Shown piece by piece: positions 1-11,079 of a DNA stretch of 64,000 bases. The DNA is from Pieris napi (taxonomy: Eukaryota > Arthropoda > Insecta > Lepidoptera > Pieridae). The DNA lies in contig NC_062253.1 in the NCBI RefSeq assembly GCF_905475465.1, positions 6,758,001 to 6,822,000 of the forward strand, written 5' to 3'. The translations under genes and the position numbers were made by a program. Position 1 is the first letter of the stretch; each line of letters begins with the position of its first letter. The notes beneath the pieces are model-generated. The model ran no database searches and was not told the origin of the DNA. It saw nothing but the letters and a program-made list of their open reading frames with translations.

Positions 1-74
1 CATGAGAATCGGTCAAGCCGTTTCGGAGGAGTTTAACTACAAACACCGCGACACGAGAATTTTATATACATAGA
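1..74 (-). mobile_element. Helitron 5' end, cut by window edge
   Basis: Read on the minus strand this starts with TC and runs TCTATGTATATAAAATTCTC, then the phrase seen at the 5' end of the Helitron copies at 24320, 29934 and 44588 (CTCGTGTCGCGGTGTTTG). The flanking plus-strand base at 75 is T, that is an A before the TC, as expected for insertion between A and T. The rest lies outside the window. Confidence 0.7.
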
Positions 75-307
75 TAATTATGAACTCGTTTCGTATTAAA
101 ATACTGACCTTGAAATATTCAACCCTGTATCGAAGTTGCCAGCATTAATTGAAATATGAACACGACCTCATTAGTAACTTTCCAGACATATCTATACCCT
201 TCATACATGAAAATTACATTTACAAAGGATCTTAAATTACCTAAATATGTACAGCCTGTCTCGCCCTCGCACGTATTATATTTTTGAAACCTATCTTAAA
301 CAAAGAT

Positions 308-590
308 TTTTTTTTGAACAGAGGTTGCGTAAATAATTTAAGGTTGGAGGCTCAATTGGTGTTAAGTAATAACGCCGCCCATAGGCTCCCTGAATGCATG
401 AAGGCTCGCGAATGCGTTTCCGTTAGATGTTTTTTTTGCTTTGATTTTAAGTGTCGTTTGTGTTTTGGATGAGCTTATAAGCTAATGTTACTCAAAAGGA
501 TTAAGACAAGGAAGAAGTGGCTAGCTGTTATATGAATTGATACGCTCTTTTCTTGAAGGACCCTAAGTTTAATTGGTTCAGAAATACTTG
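308..590 (-). mobile_element. LINE 3'-end remnant (family A)
   Basis: A poly-T run followed by a degraded reverse copy of the non-LTR 3' end found at 26596 and 62319 (shared phrases: gaggctcaattggtgttaag, acgctcttttcttgaaggac). About 110 bp of unrelated sequence interrupts it after the gctcgcgaatgcg block. It is non-coding and dead. The short open frame at 284-472 here is chance. Confidence 0.5.
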
Positions 591-1504
591 TTATAATAGT
601 AAGTGATTAATAGGCTAATAGGGACAGTATTTTTGATATCTGTCCAATTTTTTTATTATTTATTATCTGTTTCAATTTTTTTATAGGTAGAATATCACTA
701 GTGTAATAATTGGAAAACGCTTGATTAAACACTACAACAAGCAAATATATGCGAGGATATTGTTTCTAATGTGCCTATGTAAAATTAAGTGACGTAATAG
801 TAACAATTACTTTTGTATGAAAGCTTGAGTCCATAGATTTACGTTTACTACGTAAAAGCTCACACATACCCTTACATACTATAATGAACATCTGTCTGTA
901 GAACGCGATAAGCTCAAACTATTGAACAGTTTTTTATAAAGCTTTCACAAATATGTTGAATTCCTGGGGAAGCTTCAAGTGTATATAAATCATTATAACG
1001 TTATACAAATTAATTGAAATATAACCATTGCAGAAGAGGTCAAAAATCTTGTATATACGGGAAAATTTAAGACGAATATCATATATTAAACTATTAATTA
1101 ATGAATCTATGCGTTCATGCTGTGAGAAATTGATATTGTTGTATCGATGTCTTTGACATAACTATAGAAAAGTTTGCCGATTCTGCGATGAAACTTTGTT
1201 TAGCATTTTGCCTCAGAGTTGACATTTAGCGTTAATAGTGAATCTCGTTATGTCGAAAACGTTTATTTAAAATAGTTTAGTATAATCTTTTATTAATTAA
1301 TGTTAGAATGGGAACTCCCATTCGATGTGAATGCCTCCAAGAAATGGTTTGACTCAAGGGAGCAATACGAAGGGCTGACTTTTGACTATGAATCTTACCC
1401 TCAAAGCCACGATCGAGCCGCGAACTTTTAAGTTCCTTTGATTTATTTATCTGTTTCTTTCTTTTCAGAGAAGCAGGTGGTCCTTGCCGTCTGTGACACA
1501 CGCC

Positions 1505-1710
1505 GGCGTGTTTAAAAAATAAATCAATGGCCTTACAACCTTTTTAGGTCAGGGCCTCAGATTTCTGTTTCATGCTCATTTGTTTATCTAATAGGCAAGT
1601 TGATGATCAACCTTCTGTGCCTGACGCACGGCTTTTTTGGGTCTAAGGCAAGTTGGTTTCCCCACGATGTTTTCCTTCACCGTTCGAGAGAATGTTAAAG
1701 AACTAAACTT
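1505..1710 (-). mobile_element. SINE family 2, 3' part
   Basis: On the minus strand it matches the body of the tRNA-headed SINE at 15463 and 60897: CTTGCCTATTAGATAAAC, then GAAACAGAAATCTGAGGCCC, then a GGTTGTAAGGCC-like tail. The tRNA head is eroded on the other side (the CACGATGTTTTCCTTCAC phrase is the diagnostic middle). Boundaries are approximate. Confidence 0.5.
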
Positions 1711-2589
1711 TATATTTATAAATCGTCGGTGTGTGTGTTTATAATTGAATTATTATAATTGAACCATTCTCAAGGTTTAGACAATAAGTTGGTTTTAAGG
1801 TTTGAAATATTCTGTATGTAAGAAAAATTCAAGCGATTGCATCTGTTTCACGACTAGAGTCATTTAGCAAGATGACGGGACCTTTTTATCTCGGTCGGCT
1901 ATTTGTTCTCCTCTCTATTTTCCCGGACCGCAAACTGAGGAGCTATTTTGAATATCCTGGATTTAAATAAAGCCCGTTACACTTATACAAAGCCTTTTAG
2001 TACTTCTTTCAATTTGATAGAATTGTGATGGTTAGATATTCAATAGAATGTTACACCACAGATCACCAAATACTTATGACAATAATTGAAACATAACCTA
2101 TAAAAACTCTATAATTTATGTCATAAATTAAACGTTATAAAACAAATCAAACTTCAAAATAAGCATTATTCAAATTAATGTGATTCTAAGAACAAATTAA
2201 CTTTTTTATGAATACTGATTTCCAGATTCCGTAGCTATTCGTTTCAATCCTAGAAAATATATATTATACTGACTCCATTATTATTATTATTATTATTAAA
2301 GCTTTATTAATCCATACAGCAATTGGTTAGTTTACATTCCTTAGAAATTAGTATTAGTTAAGTTAGTATGAGTTTTAAACAAAATTTAAGTTAGATTTAT
2401 TTTTTATTTTTAGTGGTCTAGTTTTTGTATGGCCCCTTTTAGGGTAAAAGCCTCCTCCATATTTTTCCATTTCTCTTTGTTTTGAGCAACATTCATCCAC
2501 TCCATAATACCCCATAATTTTAATTATTCCAGTTCTCAATATTTTAAATATAAAAACATTAAGAGTATTTTCCTCAACTTCAATTTTAC

Positions 2590-2800
2590 TTTGGAGTGGA
2601 GATTCTTGGGCCGTGGGGTTCAAGTACACAGGCGCTAATTAAAGATTTAGGTTGGCGCCTGGTAGATAGTACCGGTGACCCCAGAGCTGGTGTTTTCCTC
2701 GCTCAACGAATAAGTATTGCAATACAGCGAGGAAATGCTCCCAGCGTTAAAGGTACACTGCCACAGGGACCAAACTTTATAATTTGGTTTAACTTTCTTT
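2590..2800 (+). pseudogene. LINE C-terminal ORF fragment (family D)
   Basis: An open stretch gives EILGPWGSSTQALIKDLGWR and continues to QRGNAPSVKGTLPQGPNF. The same protein segment, with few substitutions, is encoded on the minus strand at 5418, and a diverged form at 34255. Three dispersed copies with the same end point indicate the C-terminus of a retrotransposon ORF rather than a host gene. The coding part then runs into AT-rich sequence resembling a LINE 3' UTR. I cannot name the clade with confidence. It is 5' truncated and without a start, so dead. Confidence 0.6.
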
Positions 2801-2999
2801 TTATTAAATTTTCAATTTTTAATTATTTTTAGACTATAAAGGTAAGGAATATTGTAAGTACTACACAATTAATTTATGTAAAGAAATTAAGAGTAATTTC
2901 TTTTTTGTGACGTGTTGGAAAACAAACTATTCATGACTAGATCAATAATAGGATTGATTTTTAAAACTAAACCACTGGCATTATATTTTAGGTCTGTGT

Positions 3000-3090
3000 C
3001 TTAGATTTTTGTGTCTGTATAGTGTTTATTTTTCTTAATAGACAAGACATGCCTCACGATGTTTTCCTTCACCGGAATTACAAAAGCTGG
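3000..3090 (-). mobile_element. SINE family 2, short fragment
   Basis: Contains the diagnostic phrases ttcttaatagacaag and cacgatgttttccttcaccg of family 2 (compare 1505 and 24165), in reverse orientation. Only the central ~90 bp is recognisable. Confidence 0.35.
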
Positions 3091-3165
3091 AATCACATTT
3101 AGCTGGAATCACAAACGGGACCGATGTGTAACATGTTTGTCTTCTCAGTCTTTTCTTAAATTAGA

Positions 3166-3417
3166 CGACTCATTGGTCTAGTGGTTAGTACCCCTGACTG
3201 CGAATCCATGGGTCCCGGGTTCGACCCCCGGCTGAGACGAACATTGATGTGATGAGCATTTGGTGTTGTGCTTAGGTCTTGGGTGTTTAAATATGTATTT
3301 ATATGTCTGTCTATCTATAATATGTATGTATATCCGTTGCCTAGTACCCATAACACAAGCTTGACCAGCTTAGCATGGGACTAGGTCAATTGGTGTGAAT
3401 TATCTTTAAAAAAAAAA
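3166..3417 (+). mobile_element. SINE family 1, tRNA-headed, full length
   Basis: A tRNA-like head starts at CGACTCATTGG. It has an A-box-like TGGTCTAGTGGTTAG and a B-box-like GGTTCGACCCC, followed by about 170 bp of body and an oligo-A tail. The copy at 37021 differs at only about five positions over the body, and 27745 (minus) is equally close, so these copies are young. RNA polymerase III transcription from the internal boxes is known for this class. The head most resembles Glu/Asp-type tRNAs in the D-arm, but I do not assign the parent tRNA. It is not a functional tRNA gene. Confidence 0.8.
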
Positions 3418-4144
3418 CTCAACTTTTATAATAAATTCTATTAACTTTTGCCTACAATTTCGTACATAAAACATGAGCTTAACTTGTCTTAATTCCATCT
3501 ACGTGTAATAAATTAAATTGAGTTCATAAAGATTTGTATCTGGAACATGTTGATTTCTTATAATATATTCAGTGGGCCTAGATAAGCTGTTATTAAACGT
3601 CCATACGTCAGGCATCTCATGGGGGCATGGGGAGAAACACTTCGTTTGTCGCGATATAACTCATAAGAGGTTGCTATCTCGCTACGCCTGCCCTATTCAC
3701 CCGAAATACTACCTCAAGGAGTTCGGTAATGAGTTCGCTTGTGCACTCTGCCTCATATTTTTGCTTATGAAGCCATTTTGAAAATTGCACTCTGCATACT
3801 CATTGAGACTTTTAAACAAAGTGCGTCGTGCTCACAAAGACGCATACAAAAATGTTGTATGTAAATATTTATGAATAACTTGGTTTTAATGTTATGTACG
3901 CATAAAGTGCTAAAAAAACCTTAATGTGTAAAGGTTACTACACAGTCAATGACTACCTGGAAGATAAAAACGCTTGGCAATAGTTCTAATTATATTCTTA
4001 TAATTTGATTTGTTATCTTTGAAGTGTTATGAATATGTGTGTAATGGTGAATGTGGTAAATCACAGAACAGATTTTTTATTTTTTTTACTTATGTAACTT
4101 TAATGACGTTGTGGTTTATGACGTTTTCCTTTTAATAATTGTAA

Positions 4145-4333
4145 TGTAAAGGGAGGGCAAAACTTGCTGAGTTTCTTGCCCGTTCTTCTCAGAACAAGGC
4201 CTCCTGGTAGTTTTGCGAACGGATGGCGTAGTCTTGCTCTTTCGTGAATTTTGTAAACGTTGTTGACATTCATAAGCATGCTCTAAGAAGCATCTAAATT
4301 GAATAAACGAATTTTGATTGATTGATTGATTGT
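4145..4333 (+). mobile_element. LINE 3' end with TTGA tail (family C)
   Basis: A GC-richer block (cttgctgagtttcttgcccg, then ttctcagaacaaggcctcc) ends in ttgaataaacgaattttgattgattgattg, a short 3' tandem tail typical of CR1/Jockey-like non-LTR elements. No coding frame survives. The clade assignment is an inference. Confidence 0.55.
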
Positions 4334-5107
4334 TTCAATTCCTTTATCCGATTTCTTTAGCTTAATCAAAAAGATTTAATTTTTCTGCTATATTTAATTA
4401 TTGATTTTGTAAAGGCTTAAACTAGTGGGCAGAGTTCTTTGGTTTGAAGCAACTGTGTACCAGTGGTTTTTTTTCTTTGTGTGTTCACTACTTACTCGTA
4501 CGTATTAAAAATTTTATGACAGTGGGATGTATTGCCGAAGCATGTAAATTCCTATAATGTTTGAATAAAGACCCGTAATTTAAAGTTAAAACCGTGAACG
4601 CCCGAGTTAAGCCGCAATGAAAAATTAAAAATACAGGTCAGTAAATATCCAATATATATAATTAATTAAAAATAAAATAATTTTAAAGATACAGCAATAC
4701 GCAGCTAAAAGGATTCGGGTCATTTGGTTTATTAACGCAATTTCGATCCATTATGTTCAACATTATTGAAGTTGACTGAGAAAATGAAAAGCAAATTATG
4801 AAGTTATACAAGGCTCGGAGGAACACTAATCTTAACTCTAAACTTTTATTTTATCCTCGCTCAAGTACATTGTGACGGATAAGTTTTTGGTGTTCAGCAA
4901 TTTCTTTCGCAACTCGAAAGATCAGATTTCTTTTAGAAATATGAGACATGAATTGAAAAAGTTAACGATAAAGAATCTCATGACAAAGAGATGAGTGGTG
5001 ATTGGAGTGATGGTAACATTGTGTAAATTATTGATCGAATTTAAAAGGTATGTACTTAAAATCTGCTTTAATAATATTTATTACTATTTTAAGACTTTGT
5101 GTAGTTA

Positions 5108-5346
5108 TATATTATATTATATTATATTATATTATATTATATTATATTATATTATATTATATTATATTATATTATATTATATTATATTATATTATATTAT
5201 ATTATATTATATTATATTATATTATATTATATTATATTATATTATATTATATTATATTATATTATATTATATTATATTATATTATATTATATTATATTAT
5301 ATTATATTATATTATATTATATTATATTATATTATATTATATTATA
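5108..5346. repeat. (ATATT)n pentanucleotide array, 239 bp
   Basis: A pure array of a 5-bp unit, about 48 copies, with no interruption that I can see. Because the unit contains no stop in several frames, long open frames (YYIIL repeats) appear across it; these are artefacts. It lies about 70 bp from the 3' end of the minus-strand LINE fragment at 5418, so it may have grown from that element's AT-rich tail. Confidence 0.97.
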
Positions 5347-5417
5347 GTATTTACAATTTTCTTAACCTATAAAGTAATAAATAAAATAATTAAAAATAAA
5401 TAAAATCAAAATCAAAA

Positions 5418-5905
5418 CTAATTTAAAAAGTTTGGTCCCTGTGGCAGTGTACCTTTAACGCTTGCAGCATTTCCTCGCTGTATTGCGATACTTAATCGTT
5501 GAGCCAGGAAAGTGCCAGCTCTGGGGTCACCGGTACTATCTACCAGGCGCCAACTTAAATCTTTAATAAGCGCCTGTGCACTTGAAACCCATGGCCCAAG
5601 AGTCTCTACTCCAAAGGGAACAAAATTGAAGTTGGAGGAAAGACTCTTATATTTGTGCCGTTTATTATTTAGAAAGTGTCGGTCACTTCCATGCACTGGT
5701 GCTAATAGACTTTCATCCATTCATTTTGGTAAACCACTAAGGTAAACCTTGTACACGGCACGAAATTGTCACGTACGAAGGTGGTAAACGTCTCGAGGAT
5801 GGCCTGCTCTTACGATTGTCTTAGGCAGACTCCCATGCTCGATGAGGCCAAGCGGTGCGTGCGATATTTCGGTAACCCACATCGCTAGAAAGTGAGAGTA
5901 GGGTT
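5418..5905 (-). pseudogene. LINE ORF 3' part (family D)
   Basis: The minus strand encodes NFNFVPFGVETLGPWVSS, then IKDLSWRLVDSTGDPRAGTF and the ending TLPQGPNF, near-identical to the fragment at 2590. Upstream sequence to about 5905 looks like further eroded coding sequence with frame breaks. The 3' side runs into TTTTGATTTTGATTTTATTT, a likely retrotransposon tail, and then the pentanucleotide array. No complete frame remains. Confidence 0.6.
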
Positions 5906-6044
5906 GTGAATAAATCTAATGGTCTATCCACAAAGCGTTGCTATGACTGAATAAATGTAATAAATTATTTCCACAACCTACGTACTCATAATTCAATTGA
6001 ATATTAGAACTCTTAATTTTTAATACTTAAGATGACATGTGGAA

Positions 6045-6275
6045 CACGGTGTAATGGTTTCAGCTCCTTATAAACGTTGTGTAAAACAAAAAACTTGGCG
6101 ATCAGAAAGAGTAGCGGCGAGTTTATTGCCAGTTCTTCTCTTCCGTTCTACGCCCTTGATTTAAAAACTGGCAGTAAATGTAAAATTAGAAGAATTTAAT
6201 GTTCATTTCTTTTTTGACGTTCATTAGTGTACATTGTGTTACCTATATGAACAAATGATTTTTAACTTTGACTTC
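6045..6275 (+). mobile_element. LINE 3' UTR (family B)
   Basis: Key phrases are ttgccagttcttctcttcc, cgttctacgcccttgattt and a terminal gaacaaatgatttttaac. The same segments occur at 40715 and 41695 (plus) and at 20530, 31318 and 43560 (minus). Six copies sharing one 3' end with variable 5' truncation fit a non-LTR retrotransposon. No ORF is left in any copy. Confidence 0.6.
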
Positions 6276-7149
6276 TTTCTTAAGATTAAATTTTTCTTCC
6301 TTCAATTTTAACTGAGTTTTTAAAACAATATCTATTTTATCACTAGGTAGAAATCTTTTTTATTCACTTATATTACTTATAGGATGAACAATTGTATATT
6401 TCTGACACGTTTCAAGTAGAATTTATCGTATGAGAATTTGAAATGAATTCGTGTATCGCTGGCAGAGATCGCCAGCAACAAATTGCGGTTGGGCTAGATA
6501 AAAAAGGTCCGTCATTTTGCTAAACGAGTGACGGAGGGCTGGCCAAAGGATCCCCGCGGTGCGAATACGGGATGTCTTGAAAAACTGATACTGCTGTCAA
6601 TTTCATTCGTGAAGGTTTTACTCGAAACCTTTTTCGATAAAGAAAGGTTTTACAACGCGTTATATGTCCTTGAGCTTTCTTTGGAAAGTTTTTCCCTATC
6701 AGTTGTAAACGCTTTCATATATGTACCGCCGAAATGTTTTAACAGAAACGCTTTGAACTCTGACTAAAATTATAAAAGGGTGTTTAGAAATATCATACTA
6801 AGCCTTGAGAGACTCTCTGATCTGAACTAGTGCGCTCGAACCTCCGCGGTAAATCAATGAAGGAAATGGCCAACATGTCTTAGGGTAAGATTCATAAACG
6901 AAATTTAAAGTCGAAACATGATGTTGATATTCGTCATAGTTCAACCTGAGTCAGTTTTCTAAACACGTAAGTCTAAGCGTCAGACCCTAAGATCCAAAAA
7001 CAAAAACCTATCGAGTTGATCATATTCTTGTATACAGGAATGTTAATAAAGTTCCCATGACTGACAAGGATGAAGCGAGAGAGGTATGTCAGGACCGTTG
7101 CAAGTGGAGTGGTGGTCTCTGCTATATATAATAACAATTATATATTAAG
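6276..7149. other. Intergenic, no supported gene
   Basis: AT-rich with one moderately GC-rich patch at about 6480-6570. The 79-codon open frame at 6528-6767 starts with GTG and resembles nothing I recognise. No repeat family or splice structure could be supported. Confidence 0.5.
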
Positions 7150-7482
7150 CTAGCGGACCCGACAGACGTTGTCCTGCATGATATTTCAAGCGATAAGGAT
7201 ATTAAACAAAGTATGACAGTACCGACTGCGGCGCCATCTGCCGGATTTGTGAAACTACAACCAGGGCTCCACCCAAACACATACAACAAAAACATTCAAA
7301 TCGGTGCAGCCGTTTAAGAGGAGTTCAGTGACATACACACGTACAGTAGAATTGTATATATGTAAGCTTTCCTATCTTTTAAGTTAGATCAAACTGCACA
7401 CGGTGTGCAATTTTGATTAAAATCGGTTAAGTAGTTTCAGAGTCCATAGCGGACAAACAACGTGACTTAATATATATTAAGA
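7150..7482 (-). mobile_element. Helitron, non-autonomous
   Basis: On the minus strand the 5' end is TC (TCTTAATATATATTAAGTCA) after an A. It continues with CGGCTGCACCGATTTGAATG, a Helitron phrase also seen in diverged form in the other families here. The 3' end is a GC-rich GTCGGGTCCGCTAG. The base after CTAG is C rather than the expected T, so the 3' junction may have mutated or the element may be chimeric. It has no coding capacity. Confidence 0.6.
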
Positions 7483-8913
7483 TTATAATAATTTATCAGA
7501 TAAATAAATAGATGACTCTGATTACGATGGCAATACTTATAATAAAGGCGGGCCGTTTGTGACTAATAACCTACCACTATGACTACCGAAAATCAATAAA
7601 TCACAACGTGAAGATCGTTCTTAAAGAATACTATAGTTGGACGTTTGATCTGTGACATTTATTACTTGTGCGTCAACGAGTAATGAAAAAGTCATTTGTA
7701 CTTATGTAGCTTATAAGCGAGGTTTGAGGCGTATGTGCGAAGCTTCATGTAATTTTAGTGAAACATTACAATCCCTAGTAATATCCTTTACTCTTTTCCC
7801 TACATACTGGTCATGGTTATTTGAATAACAACGCTAATTATAAAATAATTTTTCACATCTACACAATTTTTTTTTATTAATTATTGATTTGGGAATCGAA
7901 CTTTAAAATTTTATAAATTATTCCATACACGTGCGATAACCGATCGAATCATTTCGCATATTATAAGATTTTTAATTTCAATTTAAAACGTTAATATTAG
8001 CACGCGTGTAGATGATTAGCGCCTTTAATTTCGTCATATAAAAACGTATTTATTAAGGCTTGATACATATAAAAGTATTATAAGGTATTTTTGTGTATAT
8101 TAAATTGAATTTTATGAAATTTTTTCTTCAATCTTCATGAAATCTTTAAAAAGCTACTACTTACAGAAGACAGAACTTTATTAATATATTAAAAAGACTA
8201 TGTTAAAAGTATAGTAAAAGCACCGACTAAAAAGAGCTCAATACATCTTCCAGAAATTTAATTTCCATTGCGGAGGTCGTTTGTGCGGTTGGCATTGTTA
8301 TTTGTTATACTTTTTACTTTCATTGTAGCCTATTTTCTTTTTAAAATAACGAACTTTATTTCACCTTGACTCGTATCACGGCCGTACTGCAAATACGACT
8401 CTTTTATTTGACGTAAATGAAAGTTTTGTGAAGCAGAAAATGTTTTATTGACACAAGCCACTCCCAATCTCTGTAGTAGCAATAATATAGGCTTTGAAGC
8501 GGAGATTCACCTTAGGAGGATTATGATTCATGAGTAACAATTTATTGAATAGCACTGTATACTTAACCACTGAGACATGGTTTATCTTAGAGGTAGATAC
8601 CTATTTTTTATATGCAAAACCATTTTGCGCTGAACTGGCTTCTTATCTTATGTAAAGATACTATGTTAGTAAGGCACAGAAGGGATTTATTTTTAAAGGC
8701 AAATTTATAGTGTAGTAGAGTATTTATACCATAAGTTTTTTAACAATTGTAAATATCATAACTGTTCATTATAACATTGCATGTCTATTTTCACATGGTT
8801 GAATGCGGTTCTTTTAATAAATAATCAATGTGAATGTACCACATTCTTAGCAAATAAACGATGTATTATTTATTATTATTATTAATAGCAACACGTGCAA
8901 CCCGAGGCCATAA
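7483..8913. other. Intergenic, no supported gene
   Basis: Very AT-rich. A short (ATT)n run lies at about 8868-8885 after gcaaataaacgatg, a pattern also seen at 17790 and likely a retrotransposon tail. No ORF of note and no other structure found. Confidence 0.5.
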
Positions 8914-9167
8914 AGGCGGAAACATACTACCAAAACGCGACGCCACACCACGCCATCCGACGCATGTCAGTACTTATCAATCCCATATATTTAATATGGT
9001 CAGATGCACATAGACAACACGCCATGTGATCACACGCGGTAACATCCAATCGATTTGGATCGGCGTGTTGTGGATGTTGTGAAGATGACGTCATGCGTCA
9101 ATGCTTTCGAGTTTGTGACACGAATGTCAATTTATATACTTAGATATTTTTGGATTTATTTGGCGAA

Positions 9168-9272
9168 ATGAACAACGAACAATTAATTGAGTTGGTAAAA
9201 CAATATTCTGTTTTATATGACATGAGATTACCTCAATACAAGGACAAAAACAGGGAGTTAGGATGTTGTTAG
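9168..9272 (+). pseudogene. Truncated MADF-domain ORF of the Harbinger element
   Basis: ATG followed by 34 codons, then TAG. It reads MNNEQLIELVKQYSVLYDM and then LPQYKDKNRE, the first helix and loop of a MADF (Myb/SANT-like) DNA-binding domain, usually about 85 residues. In PIF/Harbinger elements a Myb/MADF-like protein helps the transposase reach the ends. Here only about the first third of the domain is left before sequence quality collapses, so it is dead. Confidence 0.65.
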
Positions 9273-9318
9273 TTTAATACAAATAACCTGCTAATCAATT
9301 CAGTTTATTAGAAAAATA

Positions 9319-9535
9319 CAGGGTGGGCCAGAAAGATTTGCGAATTTGAAAAAAATATAATAAAAAAACTAAATACAATACACACAATTTTTTATTTCAA
9401 TTAAAATAGACATCTGGGAAATTTATTTCTTAAAAATAACATCATCCAGGTGTGCACCATTGCGCTGCAAACATTCCTCGAATCTGAACCTCAAATTGGT
9501 AAAAACTTGCTGGCACATTGCGCGGGGAATAAATC
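9319..9535 (-). pseudogene. Nested transposon scrap, transposase C-terminus
   Basis: The plus strand begins with a terminal-like ACAGGGTGGGCCAGAAAG. The minus strand then gives QQVFTNLRFRFEECLQRNGA and HLDDVIFKK before a stop at about 9423. Short closing segments of this type are known from mariner-like insect transposases. Only about 35 codons survive. Family assignment is by resemblance alone. Confidence 0.4.
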
Positions 9536-9654
9536 AGCTAAATGACTTTTGAATTTGCAAGCGTGTCGTGGTGTCGCGCGTTGGTAATGTGCACGATGGA
9601 CATCGGGTGTCGACACGACACGTCGCGTCGCGTTTTAGTAGTATGTTTCCGCCT

Positions 9655-10977
9655 TAATTGGTTTTAGTGTCACTCTTATTATTAATAAAGACAGACATAA
9701 ATAAAAATACTTGTTCAAAAATACTGTACTAAGGACCTCTGCAGTGATAGATGGAAGGACTTCCGGTTCTGATAAGGCCTTATTTAAATGCATATTTATC
9801 AGGAACGGGCTTAGTATGTAATATATGATAATCTGATAGAGATATTCTGATATAGACGTTTTCCTTTAAATAGCAAATTACTTTTGCAATGGTATTGTTT
9901 AGAAATATATTTATTTAAAAGAGTAACTTCTCATAACAAACAAAGTGTATAACTTTAAGATATGTATAGTAAGTCCGTAACTATGAAAAGACAAACATAC
10001 TTTTGTGTCTGTTTAAGTGAAGAGCTTTCTGTGTATTACGCGTTCGTTTTGTTTCCTCATAATGTCATACGTGCAAGTCTTTGCACACTTAAAAAAAAAC
10101 ATTCGTGCACAGCCGATGTTTAAGCTGGGGAAGAATAGAACACTAGGTGAACACTCATCTATATAGGGAATAAGTGTCAAATTGGATAGACAAAAGTCCT
10201 TAGGCTAAAAGAAAACGGGTACGACACGACATCGCGCCGCCAACGCGCCTGCAATTTACAGCCACAATAAAAGTATCGCTTTTATTGTCGAGCGCACAAT
10301 TCGCTCGGACAGCTGTAATTGCGAACTCTCGTTCTGTCTATTGGATCCTCAATTTAGCTCGTAGTATTTTAACATTGCGCCGGGATACATCTGGAATGCA
10401 GTGTATATAGACGGTAGACGGCAAAGATTCACTTAGCCCGCTTTTTCATTATTTCATAGTTCGTAAATTTATTGGAACATTCACAGGAAATGAGACTCGG
10501 ACTAGGCTATTATTTCAGTCATTCAGTTGTGTTCTTATTACGTGGATAGTTTTAGTTCTATTATGGGTTTAATTAAAGGAGATAAACGCAAATATGTTAG
10601 CACAATTGGTTAGCAAAAAGGAAATTGCCTTTCTATCTTTGAAAACAGATATCGGACACATCCATCAATAGAACTACGACATTTACTGTTTCATTTAAAT
10701 AAAAATGTGGAGCAGAGATCGTTATTACCGATGAAATTCCTCCCTGCTTTGTGGCATTCCGACTGCAGAACAAAGGCCGCTGTCACACTAATTGGGTACT
10801 AAATCTATAGTCTCTTATTAAGCGTTCATTTTCATTGCTCCTTTCCAAGCCTAATGAACGAAATAAAGCCATTTACTGGCAATCTAATTACACTTTTTTG
10901 TAAACATTTCGCACCTTATTGAAGTTAAACCTTCAGTCATCAAAGGGAGAAATAAAACGTTCAAGCCGACTTCAAAA
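9655..10977. other. Intergenic 3' of the receptor gene
   Basis: No ORF of note. A GC-richer patch lies at about 10210-10420. An Inr-like TCAGTC has its A at 10517 with GGATA exactly at +28 to +32 (a DPE match); see findings. No exon could be tied to it. Confidence 0.5.
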
Positions 10978-10983
10978 TTTATT
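10978..10983 (-). terminator. Poly(A) signal AATAAA of the receptor gene
   Basis: AATAAA on the minus strand about 100 nt after the stop codon at 11080. It is the closest canonical hexamer downstream, so the transcript probably ends near 10950-10965. Confidence 0.6.
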
Positions 10984-11079
10984 TCAACTTTTAAAAGGAT
11001 GACTATGATTATCACTTTACTTAAAAACAATTCAATTTTTATCAGTTCCTTTGACTATATTTACAAAATTATATTTATA

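Larger units (their letters stand above)
8914..9654. mobile_element. PIF/Harbinger-type TIR element, deleted
   Basis: The terminal inverted repeats are about 30 bp (AGGCGGAAACATACTACC outward, one mismatch between ends) and are flanked on both sides by TAA, at 8911-8913 and 9655-9657. A 3-bp TWA duplication is the hallmark of PIF/Harbinger elements. Inside is the start of a MADF-domain ORF at 9168, consistent with the second protein of these elements. No DDE transposase frame is present, so the element depends on a helper. A fragment of a different transposon is nested at 9319-9535. The internal TIR-proximal DNA is rich in CGACGC/CGTCGC words. Confidence 0.8.

Noticed and set aside
3166..3240. 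Possible tRNA gene
   Set aside because: Has A- and B-box-like motifs but is the head of a dispersed SINE with body and A tail; the cloverleaf is incomplete.
4995..5403. Two ORFs of 117-125 codons with YYIIL repeats
   Set aside because: They are translations of the ATATT microsatellite; no start context, no homology.
6528..6767. 79-codon plus-strand ORF
   Set aside because: GTG start, no domain recognised and no second copy in the window.
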